Assembly (NCBI GenBank): GCA_958295805.1 | Contig: OY282373.1 | Coordinates: 1,645,001-1,709,000 of the forward strand | Direction: 5' to 3' | Source: an uncultured Nitrospirales bacterium | GTDB lineage: Bacteria > Nitrospirota > Nitrospiria > Nitrospirales > UBA8639 | DNA: 64,000 nt | Shown here: one piece after another, positions 9,005 to 18,025 of the stretch | How positions within the stretch are numbered: the stretch's first letter is position 1 | Layout: every line of letters starts with the position of its first letter | The notes under the pieces: model-generated | Databases searched by the model: none | Seen by the model: the letters and a program-made list of their open reading frames with translations, nothing else | Told to the model about the DNA's origin: nothing | Made by a program: the position numbers and the translations under genes

Positions 9005-10243
9005 ATGAACCTGCGCGCACTCAGAAGTGGTCACTGGCCCTCGTTATTAGGAGGCTGGCTCCATTTTGAGGTGAGTTTTGTCGTCTGGCTTCTGATTGGG
9101 GCATTAGGCGTGGCCATTTCGCAAGAATTCGGGTTGAGCGCCACGCAAAAAGGGTTATTGGTTGCCGCGCCGTTACTCAGCGGGGCTTTATTGCGGATCG
9201 TGATCGGGCCGTTGACGGATCAGTTCGGCACCAAAGGCGTCGGTCTCGGGATTCTCGGCGTAGAAGTGATGGCCTTGCTGTTGGGATGGCTGTCCGGTCA
9301 CAGTTATGCGCAAATGCTGGGTATCGGATTATTACTGGGACTGGCCGGAGCCAGTTTTGCCGTAGCGTTGCCGATTGCGAGCCAAGCGTATCCCCCGCAG
9401 CATCAAGGCCTGGCCATGGGAATCGCCGCAATCGGCAATAGTGGAGTTCTGCTGGCGGCCTTTTTTGCTCCGCGATTGGCTCTGCACGTGGGATGGCACG
9501 GCGTGTTTGGATTCATGATCGTTCCGGTGGTGATGACCGCCGCGACGTTTGCAATGCTCGTTCCTGCCCGTTCTTTCCAAAAACTCGCGTCAGACGGGAA
9601 GAGCTTAGCTGAACGTTTCCGGATGGTTCTACAAGAACGATTCATGCAGGGGCTCTGTTTTTTCTACGCCGTGACTTTTGGCGGGTTCGTTGGGTTTTCG
9701 AGCTTCCTGCCGATTTTTTTCCACGATCAATATGGGGTGGACGCGGTCACGGCCGGAACCATGACCGCGGTATGCGGGCTCGCGGGCAGCGTCGCCAGAC
9801 CGGTGGGGGGACACGTGGCCGATCGACGTGGCGGTCTGCGATTGCTGCAAGGAGTCTTTCCACTGCTCGGAGGATTGTGCGTTCTTCTAACTTGGTTGCC
9901 GGCACCATTCTGGGCGTTCCCATTGACCATCACGACCGTGCTGGTGTTAGGCGTGGGAAACGGCGTGGTGTTTCAAGCCGCTTCACTTCGGTATCGGGAA
10001 ACGATGGGCACCGCGTCAGGATTTATTGGAGCAGCCGGTGGTCTCGGCGGGTTTTTCCTCCCATTCTCGTTTGGTCTGTTAAAAGACGCTACGGGAACCT
10101 ATGCGAGCGGATTTCTGGTCTTTGCCGTCTTCGCTGGTGTGGCGGCGAGCAGCGTGAGTTACATTCAACGTCAGCAAGCAAAAATTCCCGGGCACCGTGT
10201 AACGGATCGGATCGAACGTCGTGACGCTGATACTTTTCATTGA
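9005..10243 (+). CDS. narK: NarK/NasA-type nitrate/nitrite transporter (MFS, NNP family)
   Basis: The protein has about 12 hydrophobic segments in the inner membrane. It carries both nitrate-signature-like glycine-rich stretches, AGASFAVALPIASQAYPP followed by GIAAIGNSG, and GFIGAAGGLGGFFLP. Arginines expected to bind the anion occur in LLRIVIGPLTDQFG and GSVARPVGG. These features point to the nitrate/nitrite porter family rather than a general MFS drug pump. The frame is open from an ATG at 8924, but the first 27 residues look non-conserved. The ATG at 9005, just before the first membrane segment (SLLGGWLHFEVSF), is the more likely start, though it has no good Shine-Dalgarno. Confidence 0.85.
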   Translation: MNLRALRSGHWPSLLGGWLHFEVSFVVWLLIGALGVAISQEFGLSATQKGLLVAAPLLSGALLRIVIGPLTDQFGTKGVGLGILGVEVMALLLGWLSGHSYAQMLGIGLLLGLAGASFAVALPIASQAYPPQHQGLAMGIAAIGNSGVLLAAFFAPRLALHVGWHGVFGFMIVPVVMTAATFAMLVPARSFQKLASDGKSLAERFRMVLQERFMQGLCFFYAVTFGGFVGFSSFLPIFFHDQYGVDAVTAGTMTAVCGLAGSVARPVGGHVADRRGGLRLLQGVFPLLGGLCVLLTWLPAPFWAFPLTITTVLVLGVGNGVVFQAASLRYRETMGTASGFIGAAGGLGGFFLPFSFGLLKDATGTYASGFLVFAVFAGVAASSVSYIQRQQAKIPGHRVTDRIERRDADTFH

Positions 10244-10288
10244 CAGGCACGGAGAAAGCCCCTATATACGACGGAAAGGATTGGAGAA

Positions 10289-11494
10289 ATGGCGACCATC
10301 TTTCATACCATTGATCAGGCTATCAACGACGTGCGCGCCGGAAAATTCGTCATTTTGGTAGACGACGAAGACCGGGAAAACGAAGGTGACCTGGTGATGG
10401 CGGCCGAAGCCGTGACGCCCGAAGCCGTCAACTTCATGGCCACGCACGCCCGAGGCCTCATCTGTCTGGCTCTGACGGCCGAACGTGTCAACCAATTGCA
10501 GTTGCACCCGCAGACGTTGGACAACACCACGCCGTTCGGGACGGCGTTTACCGTGTCGATTGACGCGGCCCGTGACGTGACCACCGGGATTTCCGCGGCC
10601 GACCGGGCCACGACAATCCGCATGGCCGTGGATCCCGCCTGCAAACCCGCTGATTTCACCAGACCCGGTCACGTCTTTCCCCTACGCGCGCAGGACGGCG
10701 GAGTGCTGAAGCGGGCCGGTCAAACGGAAGGGTCCGTGGATCTGGCGCGCATGGCCGGGCTCTATCCGGCCGGCGTCATTTGTGAAATCATGAATGAGAA
10801 TGGAACGATGGCCAGAGTGCCGGACCTGATCGAAGTGGCGAACAAGCACGATCTGAAGATCATTACCATTAAAGATCTGATTCAATACCGGTTGGAGCGG
10901 GAAACCTTCGTGAAAAAATCCGTCAGCGCACAATTGCCGACCGTGTTTGGAAATTTTAATGCCTGGGTCTTTGAAAATGAACTCGACAGCGGGACACACG
11001 TAGCCCTGGTAAAAGGACGCATTGACGCCACGCCCACCCTCGTGCGCGTGCATTCCGGGTGTCTGACGGCGGACGTCTTCGGTTCGTTGCGGTGCGATTG
11101 TCGAGATCAACTCCATCGAGCCATGGAACTCATCGAAAAAGAAGGCAACGGCGTGTTGCTGTATCTCAATCAGGAGGGCCGAGGCATCGGGCTGCTGAAT
11201 AAAATCAAAGCCTATCACCTCCAGGACCAGGGAAGTGACACCGTGGAGGCCAATCTCAAACTCGGGTTCAAACCCGACTTGCGAGATTACGGCATCGGCG
11301 CTCAGATTTTGGTACGTCTCGGCTTAAAACAAATTCGTCTCATGACCAATAACCCGCGAAAAATCGTGGGGATTGAAGGGTACGGCTTGACGGTGGTGGA
11401 GCGGGTGCCCATTGAAACCAACCCCAAAGCAACGAACGTTCACTATCTCCGAACGAAAAAGTCCAAACTTGGGCACATTCTGAATAACGTCTGA
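10289..11494 (+). CDS. ribBA: Bifunctional DHBP synthase / GTP cyclohydrolase II
   Basis: RibBA makes both precursors of riboflavin. The N-terminal half forms 3,4-dihydroxy-2-butanone 4-phosphate from ribulose 5-phosphate, and the C-terminal half opens GTP. Residues 25-34 ([10 protein letters not shown]) and TRPGHVFPL near 124-132 are DHBP-synthase motifs. The zinc cysteines of GTP cyclohydrolase II are C258, C269 and C271, followed by EGRGIG at 296-301. At 401 residues it is full length. GGAG lies 5 bases before the ATG. It is followed at once by ribH, and no room is left for an FMN riboswitch between narK and ribBA. Confidence 0.97.
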   Translation: MATIFHTIDQAINDVRAGKFVILVDDEDRENEGDLVMAAEAVTPEAVNFMATHARGLICLALTAERVNQLQLHPQTLDNTTPFGTAFTVSIDAARDVTTGISAADRATTIRMAVDPACKPADFTRPGHVFPLRAQDGGVLKRAGQTEGSVDLARMAGLYPAGVICEIMNENGTMARVPDLIEVANKHDLKIITIKDLIQYRLERETFVKKSVSAQLPTVFGNFNAWVFENELDSGTHVALVKGRIDATPTLVRVHSGCLTADVFGSLRCDCRDQLHRAMELIEKEGNGVLLYLNQEGRGIGLLNKIKAYHLQDQGSDTVEANLKLGFKPDLRDYGIGAQILVRLGLKQIRLMTNNPRKIVGIEGYGLTVVERVPIETNPKATNVHYLRTKKSKLGHILNNV

Positions 11495-11541
11495 TTCGTT
11501 CAACCTTGAATGACCGGGAACGGTCATCAACCGGCCCCATC

Positions 11542-12036
11542 GTGAAAACCGTAGAAGGAAATCTCAATGCCCGGCATCTGCAATTTGCCCTGGTGGTGAG
11601 TAAATTCAACGAATTTGTGACTAGTCGCCTGGAAGCCGGCGCGCTGGAAACCTTAAAAAAGCACGGGGCAGAAGACGAAAAAATTCAAATCGTCCGTGTT
11701 CCCGGGGCCTTCGAAATTCCACTCGTCGCCCGACAAGTAGCCGCCTCGAAACAATATGACGCCGTGATTTGTCTAGGCGCGGTGATTAAAGGAGAAACCG
11801 CGCATTTTGATTTAATCAGTACGGAAACGAGTCGAGGCATTGCGCAAGCCTCATGCGAGACGGGTATTCCCATCGTGTTCGGCGTTCTGACGACCAATAC
11901 TGCCGAACAAGCCGTGGCGCGAACAGGGACCACGGACGTTGACCGAGGCGCGGACGCCGCGCGTACGGCCATCGAAATGGCCACCCTTATGAAGGCGTTA
12001 CACGAAAAGGACAGAAAGACAACCGGGTTTCTGTAG
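11542..12036 (+). CDS. ribH: 6,7-dimethyl-8-ribityllumazine synthase
   Basis: RibH condenses the two RibBA-derived branches to lumazine, the immediate precursor of riboflavin. The protein has the family segments VVSKFNEFVTSRL, VPGAFEIPL, GAVIKGETAHFD and the C-terminal GADAARTAIEM. I place the start at GTG 11542 (VKTVEGNLNA), which gives 164 residues and matches typical N-termini. An in-frame TTG at 11506 is possible. Neither start has a strong Shine-Dalgarno. It lies 47 bases after ribBA and probably shares its transcript. Confidence 0.95.
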   Translation: MKTVEGNLNARHLQFALVVSKFNEFVTSRLEAGALETLKKHGAEDEKIQIVRVPGAFEIPLVARQVAASKQYDAVICLGAVIKGETAHFDLISTETSRGIAQASCETGIPIVFGVLTTNTAEQAVARTGTTDVDRGADAARTAIEMATLMKALHEKDRKTTGFL

Positions 12037-12049
12037 GCACTGCCTGCAA

Positions 12050-12652
12050 ATGTCCGCGAATACCACTGCCATGACCATACAGGAACGATCCGGAGATTCT
12101 TTGCCCAGCCGTCAACGAGAGCATCCACCTTCGTCATCCCCGCGAAACCCGTCCCCGACGTTTGTTATCGGGGAGCGGGAATCCAGGAATGATGATTCCT
12201 CGTCCGAATCTCGACAAGGATATACGCGACGCCACGCGCGCGAACTGGCGCTTCAGATTCTCTTTCAATGGGACTTTCACGGTTCGACCGAATGCGGGCT
12301 GGAACAATTCTGGTCGCAACGTCAGGCATCGACCCAAGTTCGAGAGTTTGCAGGGCAGTTGGTCAGCGGCGTCCAAACTTATCACGGTGAACTCGATGAT
12401 CTGATTACCGCCTATGCGAAAAATTGGACCATTGATCGGATGCCGCTCGTGGACCGAAACATTCTTCGACAAGCGATCTATGAATTGATCTGGGTGCCGG
12501 ACGTACCGGCAAAAGTCACGGTGAATGAAGCCATTGAATTAACCAAATGCTTTGCGGACGAAGAGACCGGACGATTCGTCAATGGCGTATTGGATCAACT
12601 CATCAAAACGGACCCGCGGCTGGAACAAAAACGCATGGCCTTGGCTCTTTAA
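12050..12652 (+). CDS. nusB: Transcription antitermination factor NusB with a repeat-derived N-terminal extension
   Basis: NusB binds boxA RNA with NusE in antitermination complexes, chiefly on rRNA operons. The conserved domain begins near residue 57 with YTRRHARELALQILFQWD and continues through VDRNILRQAIYELIW and FVNGVLDQL to the end. The ~56 residues before it are not part of the family. They include PSPTFVIGERESRNDD, which is the translation of a palindromic repeat found several times in this window (12132-12194). No in-frame start codon exists between the repeat and the NusB domain, so the extension must be translated or a non-standard start is used. It lies 13 bases after ribH. Confidence 0.9.
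   Translation: MSANTTAMTIQERSGDSLPSRQREHPPSSSPRNPSPTFVIGERESRNDDSSSESRQGYTRRHARELALQILFQWDFHGSTECGLEQFWSQRQASTQVREFAGQLVSGVQTYHGELDDLITAYAKNWTIDRMPLVDRNILRQAIYELIWVPDVPAKVTVNEAIELTKCFADEETGRFVNGVLDQLIKTDPRLEQKRMALAL
12132..12194 (+). repeat. Palindromic repeat (family R1) inside nusB
   Basis: The stretch contains CCCCGACGTTTGTTATCGGGG followed by AGCGGGAATCCAGG. The same unit occurs at 21661-21718 and, inverted, at 19771-19810. The inner arms pair as a hairpin in RNA. Here it is read in frame as part of NusB, so insertion occurred without loss of the reading frame. Confidence 0.8.
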
Positions 12653-12729
12653 TCGTCCTAGCACTGCGGACGGTGCTCTCCTTAGACCACGCAATTCAAA
12701 AGAGACCCCAACCATAAGAAATCCCTCTC

Positions 12730-14100
12730 ATGATTGACCGCTACACCTTGCCCCGCATGGGTGCAGTCTGGACTCAGGAACGCAAGTATACGGCCTGGTT
12801 GCAAGTGGAACTGGCTGCCTGCGAAGCACTGGAAGAAATTGGAGAAGTGCCCGAAGGCGTGGCGCGCCACGTCAAGCGCAAGATCAAGATCGATCCCGAC
12901 CGGATCGCAGAAATCGAGCGCGTGACCAAGCATGACGTCATTGCCTTTTTGGAATCGATCGCCGAACAGGCCGGTCCCAAAGCCCGACATTTGCACGCGG
13001 GACTGACCTCTTCCGACGTGTTGGATACCGGACTGGCCCTCCAATTAGTCGAGGCACAGGAAATCATCCTAGAAGATCTCGATGCCTTGTTGGACGTGCT
13101 CCATACGCAGGCACTCAAACATAAAGACACCGTCATGGTGGGCCGATCCCATGGGATGCACGGCGAACCCGTTTCCTTCGGGTTCAAGATGGCGATCTGG
13201 TACGAGGAATTTACACGTCAGCGCAAACGGTTGACGGCCGCGGGAGAGGACGTCGCCGTTGGAAAATTTTCCGGAGCCATGGGCACGTTCGCGCATGTGC
13301 CGCCGCGCGTTGAAAAAACCGCGTGTACAAAACTGGGATTACGACCCGCGCCCGTTTCGAACCAAGTGATCCAACGGGACCGCCACGCGGCGTTTCTGAG
13401 CACCTTGGCCTTGATGGCCGCCAGCGTTGAAAAAGTGGCCATGGAACTTCGTCACCTCCAGCGAACCGAAGTCCTGGAAGCCGAAGAATATTTCAGCCCC
13501 GGGCAAAAAGGGTCCTCGGCCATGCCGCACAAACGAAATCCCGTGGGCTCTGAAAACCTCTGTGGCCTTGCGCGAATCATTCGAGCCAACAGTCTGGCGG
13601 CGATGGAAAACGTCGCGCTCTGGCATGAACGAGACATCAGCCATTCCTCGGTGGAACGCGTTATTATCCCCGACGGCACGATTCTGATTGACTACATGCT
13701 CGTGCGTCTGACGAACCTCCTGAAACGGTTGGTGGTGTATCCCGAACGAATGCGCAAGAACCTGAACCTGACCGGAGGATTGATCTATTCCCAACGCCTC
13801 TTGTTGGCGTTGGTCAAGAAAGGCATCGAACGCAAAGCCGCCTATGAAGCGGTGCAGCGCAGCGCCGTGAAAACCTGGGACGGGCAGGGGAACTTTCAAG
13901 AACTGGTCGCCCGAGACCCGTTGATTGCCACACGACTCACTGCGGCGGAAATCCGCGCCTGTTTTGACCCGCAAGCCTACTTGCGTCACCTCGACCACGT
14001 GTACCGTCGGGTGTTTGGGCGAAGCGCAAGGTCCCGCAACGTGCCTGTCCGCGTGCTCCGCACGGGCAGGCAAAAACCTGGAAAGAAAAAGCGAACGTGA
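12730..14100 (+). CDS. purB: Adenylosuccinate lyase
   Basis: PurB acts twice in purine synthesis, cleaving SAICAR and adenylosuccinate to release fumarate. The fumarase-superfamily signature GSSAMPHKRNPV lies at about 261-272, and LTSSDVLDTG and GRSHGMHGEP are further active-site segments. The 456-residue protein is some 20 residues longer than usual. The extra tail (after VFGRSARSRN) is basic and is encoded by a stretch that can fold into a strong RNA hairpin at about 14043-14071. The stop codon TGA overlaps the purS ATG by one base, so purB, purS and purQ are translationally coupled. Confidence 0.96.
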   Translation: MIDRYTLPRMGAVWTQERKYTAWLQVELAACEALEEIGEVPEGVARHVKRKIKIDPDRIAEIERVTKHDVIAFLESIAEQAGPKARHLHAGLTSSDVLDTGLALQLVEAQEIILEDLDALLDVLHTQALKHKDTVMVGRSHGMHGEPVSFGFKMAIWYEEFTRQRKRLTAAGEDVAVGKFSGAMGTFAHVPPRVEKTACTKLGLRPAPVSNQVIQRDRHAAFLSTLALMAASVEKVAMELRHLQRTEVLEAEEYFSPGQKGSSAMPHKRNPVGSENLCGLARIIRANSLAAMENVALWHERDISHSSVERVIIPDGTILIDYMLVRLTNLLKRLVVYPERMRKNLNLTGGLIYSQRLLLALVKKGIERKAAYEAVQRSAVKTWDGQGNFQELVARDPLIATRLTAAEIRACFDPQAYLRHLDHVYRRVFGRSARSRNVPVRVLRTGRQKPGKKKRT

Positions 14101-14360
14101 TGAAAGCGAAAATCTACATTACTTTGAAAGCGGGCATTGTAGACCCCCAGGGACGCGCCATTCAGCAATCATTAGCCACGCTGGGATTTTCGACCGTCAA
14201 CGACGTGCGCGTCGGCAAATTTCTGGAAATAGAAGTCAACGAAGAGAATCCGGCTGAAGCAGAAACGCAGATCAAAGCCATGTGCGAAAAGCTCCTCACC
14301 AACACCGTGATTGAAGAATATCGCTACGAACTGGAAACCCTGCCCCTCGTCAAACCATGA
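14100..14360 (+). CDS. purS: Phosphoribosylformylglycinamidine synthase subunit PurS
   Basis: PurS is the small bridging subunit of the three-part FGAM synthase (PurS, PurQ, PurL). The 86-residue product has the usual size. It includes [20 protein letters not shown] and VGKFLEIEV, both typical of the family. I use the ATG at 14100, which overlaps the purB stop; a GTG one codon upstream is possible. Its stop overlaps the purQ ATG (ATGA). purL is not in this window. Confidence 0.95.
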   Translation: MKAKIYITLKAGIVDPQGRAIQQSLATLGFSTVNDVRVGKFLEIEVNEENPAEAETQIKAMCEKLLTNTVIEEYRYELETLPLVKP

Positions 14361-15139
14361 ACTGGGGCGTGATCGTCTTTCCCGGGTCGAATTGCGACCG
14401 CGATGCGGCCTACGTCTTGACAGAGAGTCTCGGGCAACGCGTTGACCTGATCTGGCATCAGGAAACCTCCCTAAACGGAAAAGACGCCATCGTGCTTCCC
14501 GGCGGATTCTCTTACGGAGATTACCTGCGGAGCGGAGCCGTTGCGCAATTTTCTCCGATTATGGCCGCGGTCAAAGACTTTGCCCGCGACGGCGGGATAG
14601 TCCTGGGAATCTGCAACGGCTTTCAAATCCTGCTGGAGATGGGACTCTTACCGGGAACCATGCGGCCGAACGTCGGCCTTTCCTTCGTGTGCAAAGACGT
14701 CTGGGTGAAGGTGGAAAACGCCGACACGCCGTTTACCCGAGCGTATAAATCCGGACAAGTCATTCGACTCCCCATTGCCCACGCCGAAGGCAATTACTAC
14801 GCCGATCCGGTCACCGTATCCAGCCTCCGAGCCAATGCCCAGATCGTGTTCCGCTATTGTGAAGCGGACGGAACGCCGACGGAGCGGGCCAACCCTAACG
14901 GCTCCCTTGATAACGTGGCCGGCATTCAAAACGCAGCGGGCAACGTCTTAGGGCTCATGCCGCATCCCGAACGCGGTGCAGAATCCATCCTGGGCAACGA
15001 AGACGGCCGGTTACTGTTCCACTCCCTCATCAACGCCGTCCCGGTGCGGGAAAGCGTTCAAGAAAGCACAAAAAAGAGTAGAAAGGACGATGAGCGATAC
15101 CGTATCATCGCCGTGACGCAGCCTGATGGAGACCGTTGA
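14357..15139 (+). CDS. purQ: Phosphoribosylformylglycinamidine synthase subunit PurQ (glutaminase)
   Basis: PurQ is the class I glutamine amidotransferase that feeds ammonia to PurL. The catalytic Cys is C86 in GICNGFQ, with H203 and E205 in MPHPERG. The enzyme core ends near residue 230. About 30 further residues (from [16 protein letters not shown]) are charged and not typical, so the natural stop may have been lost. The start overlaps purS by four bases. Confidence 0.96.
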   Translation: MNWGVIVFPGSNCDRDAAYVLTESLGQRVDLIWHQETSLNGKDAIVLPGGFSYGDYLRSGAVAQFSPIMAAVKDFARDGGIVLGICNGFQILLEMGLLPGTMRPNVGLSFVCKDVWVKVENADTPFTRAYKSGQVIRLPIAHAEGNYYADPVTVSSLRANAQIVFRYCEADGTPTERANPNGSLDNVAGIQNAAGNVLGLMPHPERGAESILGNEDGRLLFHSLINAVPVRESVQESTKKSRKDDERYRIIAVTQPDGDR

Positions 15140-15162
15140 CGGAACATAGTGCCAACCTGCAC

Positions 15163-15393
15163 GTTGGGAAACTGCCGAAGGGCGTGTATCACCAGGACGC
15201 TCAAGAAACTGGGTTTCGAGTTCAACCGCCAAGCCCCCGGCTCACGCGAGACCCTACAACCAACCGCTAGACCACCATCCCCAACCATCCCGGCGATATA
15301 CCTGAGGGGACGCTGAAAGCCATTCTCAGGCAGGCTGACGTATCGATTGAGGATTTTGGGGCGGCCCGGACCGAAGGCAGAAACATCCATTGA
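15163..15393 (+). pseudogene. hicA: Decayed hicA toxin gene
   Basis: Three plus-strand frames joined by two frameshifts rebuild a HicA mRNA-interferase-like protein. First GKLPKGV in one frame (from 15163), then RTLKKLGFEFNRQAPGSRE in a second, then TTIPNHPGDIPEGTLKAILR in a third (from 15271), ending IEDF and a TGA at 15391. This order matches HicA proteins of the 'TTIPNHPGDIPEGTL' type. The catalytic His region (GSH) reads GSR here, and the frameshifts make it non-functional. No hicB antitoxin gene remains beside it. It lies between purQ and tRNA-Phe, a common insertion point. Confidence 0.72.
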
Positions 15394-15444
15394 GGCAAGC
15401 GTGCCGCGACGCAACCAATGAGTCATGCCGTTCTGGAAAAATAG

Positions 15445-15521
15445 TGGTGCCGAGGGGCAGAATCGAACTGCCGACACCAGCCTTTTCAGGGCTGTGCTCT
15501 GCCAACTGAGCTACCTCGGCA
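15445..15521 (-). tRNA. tRNA-Phe (GAA)
   Basis: Read leftwards from 15521, the 77-base sequence folds as a complete cloverleaf. The acceptor arms TGCCGAG and CTCGGCA are paired and the CCA end is encoded. The anticodon stem CAGCC/GGCTG encloses the loop CTGAAAA (anticodon GAA), and the T-arm GGCAG TTCGATT CTGCC is intact. There are no introns or mismatches in the acceptor stem. Confidence 0.97.
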
Positions 15522-15626
15522 CGAGGCAGGATGTCGCCCGACGAGACGATGAGAACCGTCGTTCACGTTGGCCGAAACGAGTCAGGCGACATAGTGTAAC
15601 AGGATTTCATAAGAAAAATCAAGGGG

Positions 15627-17780
15627 ATGGCCAGGGAAAAAACAAGACCCACGCAGAAAGCATCAACGCGGTCAACGGTGCCTTCGTTCAGTCGGTCACG
15701 GCGTCGGCCCTCGCCGGCACAAGAACGTCTTCAAGGACTTCCGGCTGAGCAGTCGCGTGACCACGGTCAAAGCAAGTGGGGCTGGATCGGCCTCACGCTG
15801 CTGTTCATCGCGGCATTTGCCCTGTACCTCGCGTCCACGCCGCGCACCGTGATGCTTGAAGACGACGGCCTGTTCATCGCCGCCGCGCACGTTGCCGGCG
15901 TCCCACACCCGCCCGGATATCCGCTGTACGTCATACTCGGCTGGATGGCCGCACACGTCCCGTTCGGCACGATTGCGTGGCGCGTACACGCGTTAAGCGG
16001 AGCCATGGGGGCGCTGACGTGCGTCTGCATCGCGTGGCTGGTGTGGCGACGCACCGGGAACCGCCCCGCGGCGTACCTTGCCGGCGCGGCACTCGCGGTG
16101 TCCGAGCACTTCTGGTCGCAGGCGATCATCGCCGACGTCTACACGACCAACGCCGCCGTGCTGTTTCTGACGCTGGCGTTGGCGCAAAAAGCGGCATGGC
16201 AAGGGGAACGGGCGACGTGGCCGTGGACGGCAGCCGCCGTGGTGTACGGCCTTGGTCTTGCCAATCATTGGCCCCTGTTGATTCTGGGCAGTCCGATCCT
16301 GCTCGCGCCGATGATTGCGGCCGGACGAGACGTCCGAATCCGGCTGTGGTATCTCATCCCGATCACGCTGCTGACCGCGGCCACGCTGTACGGGTGGATG
16401 GTCTGGCGTTCGCATCAATCACCACCGATCAACTTCCTCGGCCCGATTGAATCCTGGGGCGCGCTGGCGTCGTTCATCGGACGCGACATATACGGCAAGG
16501 CCGACGTCAGCATCAACGCCGGCCTGATGGACAAACTGCTGTACGTCCGATATTTCCTGACCCAGGTGCTCGTTCAATTCAGTCCGCTGGGCTGTGCCGT
16601 CGCCGTCGTCGGGCTGGCGGTCACGTGGCGCAGCGGATGGCGCCTGGGCCTGACGTGCGAAGCGGCCACGATGGGAGCCGGAAGCCTGCTGCTGATTGCG
16701 TGGCTCGGGTTTGATTACGAATATTTTCGCACCGCGATCTTTCGCCCCTACCTGTTGGTGCCATACAGCGTCCTTGCTCTGTGGCTCGGCTACGGCGTTC
16801 ACGCGTTGGCGTGGCAACCGAGCGCGTGGATGCCCGCGTCTTGGCGCGCGCGTGACGAGATGGCGGCGCCCATCATCTACGGCCTGATCGGAGTGTCGCT
16901 GGCGGCCCTCTGCGTCTGGAACCTCGGGACAAACTACCGTCCACGCGACCGCTTCGCGGAAGAACAAGCGAAAGCCGTCCTCGACCTCATCGAACCCGGC
17001 TCAGTCTTCGTCGGATACGGCGACGCCTACGTGTTCCCGATCACGTACCTCCACGTCGTCGAAGGCGAACGCGCCGACCTGCGCCTACTCGAAACGCGGG
17101 GACTGCTCTTCGACGATCACGTCGTTCATCTGTCGTGGAGTCAACGCCGCAAAGACGCGGCGTGGAACACGTTCTTCGCCGACCTCAAGCGCCCGGGCTA
17201 TTTTCAGAATCTCGGCCTAACGCTGGCAGGCTTCGGCCAACAGGATCTGGGCTTCCTCAAGCGGATCGATCCGGACGTGGCCCCGGGCAAGATGGGCGTG
17301 GCGACCAGCGAGCGCGCCAAAGAATACGCCAAACGATTGCTCACGATGCCGGAGGGAGAAGATCATTGGATCGAACGCCATCGCAACGGCATGATAGAAA
17401 GCTACGGCAAGTATCTAGGCTTTGCAATCGCGATCAACCATCCACCCGTCAATGAACACGTTGCAGACGTCCTGCCCCTGGCGGAAAACAACTACTGGGC
17501 ACTTGTCGGAATGGCAAGCACGCTGTTGATACAACGCGGCGCCAGGCACGTCGCAACGGCCGAAACCTACCTGCAACGGGCCAAGCAACTGGCCGACAAG
17601 AAACGGAGCAAATGGGCGCGGGCGCACGCGTGGTACCTTGAAGGAATCATTGAGGAAAAAAAAGGCAATCGGGACAAGGCCAAAGCGTTGTTCGTGAAGT
17701 CCATTGAAGCCGACCGTTCACCGGGCAACTTGTCGCGCAAAGCACTTCGACGGCTGACGTTGCCCGAACCAAGTCCCTGA
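15627..17780 (+). CDS. DUF2723 multi-spanning membrane protein (TMEM260-like)
   Basis: The 717-residue product starts with a basic, Ser/Arg/Pro-rich cytoplasmic stretch of about 45 residues, followed by roughly ten hydrophobic segments. The motif EDDGLFIAAAHVAGVPHPPG after the first membrane segment is typical of DUF2723, a group related to GT-C glycosyltransferases that use lipid-linked sugars. After about residue 420 comes a soluble domain, ending in TPR-like helices (YLQRAKQLADKKRSKWARAH and onward). A role in envelope glycan or glycoprotein assembly is plausible from the family but not shown here. It stands alone between tRNA-Phe and proA. Confidence 0.8.
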   Translation: MAREKTRPTQKASTRSTVPSFSRSRRRPSPAQERLQGLPAEQSRDHGQSKWGWIGLTLLFIAAFALYLASTPRTVMLEDDGLFIAAAHVAGVPHPPGYPLYVILGWMAAHVPFGTIAWRVHALSGAMGALTCVCIAWLVWRRTGNRPAAYLAGAALAVSEHFWSQAIIADVYTTNAAVLFLTLALAQKAAWQGERATWPWTAAAVVYGLGLANHWPLLILGSPILLAPMIAAGRDVRIRLWYLIPITLLTAATLYGWMVWRSHQSPPINFLGPIESWGALASFIGRDIYGKADVSINAGLMDKLLYVRYFLTQVLVQFSPLGCAVAVVGLAVTWRSGWRLGLTCEAATMGAGSLLLIAWLGFDYEYFRTAIFRPYLLVPYSVLALWLGYGVHALAWQPSAWMPASWRARDEMAAPIIYGLIGVSLAALCVWNLGTNYRPRDRFAEEQAKAVLDLIEPGSVFVGYGDAYVFPITYLHVVEGERADLRLLETRGLLFDDHVVHLSWSQRRKDAAWNTFFADLKRPGYFQNLGLTLAGFGQQDLGFLKRIDPDVAPGKMGVATSERAKEYAKRLLTMPEGEDHWIERHRNGMIESYGKYLGFAIAINHPPVNEHVADVLPLAENNYWALVGMASTLLIQRGARHVATAETYLQRAKQLADKKRSKWARAHAWYLEGIIEEKKGNRDKAKALFVKSIEADRSPGNLSRKALRRLTLPEPSP

Positions 17781-18025
17781 CCGGCCCGGACCGGCCCGCG
17801 TGCGCACCACGAAATTCGGCCGCAAGCCACTGACCGCAAGCCACAAGTCGAGGACTGGCCGTAATCTTGACGATGGTCATAAGGGATGAGTATTTTGAGC
17901 CTACGCAACGCAATCAGCCACGCCCTCACGATGCCCCATTTCCCGAAGGAAGAGGGCCGGAGCCTTCCCACCGCGAACGTGGGGGGTGAGGGAAAACAAA
18001 GACATCTTTTGAAGGATCACACACC

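Noticed and set aside
10244-10288. FMN riboswitch before ribBA
   Set aside because: Only 45 bases lie between narK and ribBA, too short for the conserved RFN fold, and no motif is visible.
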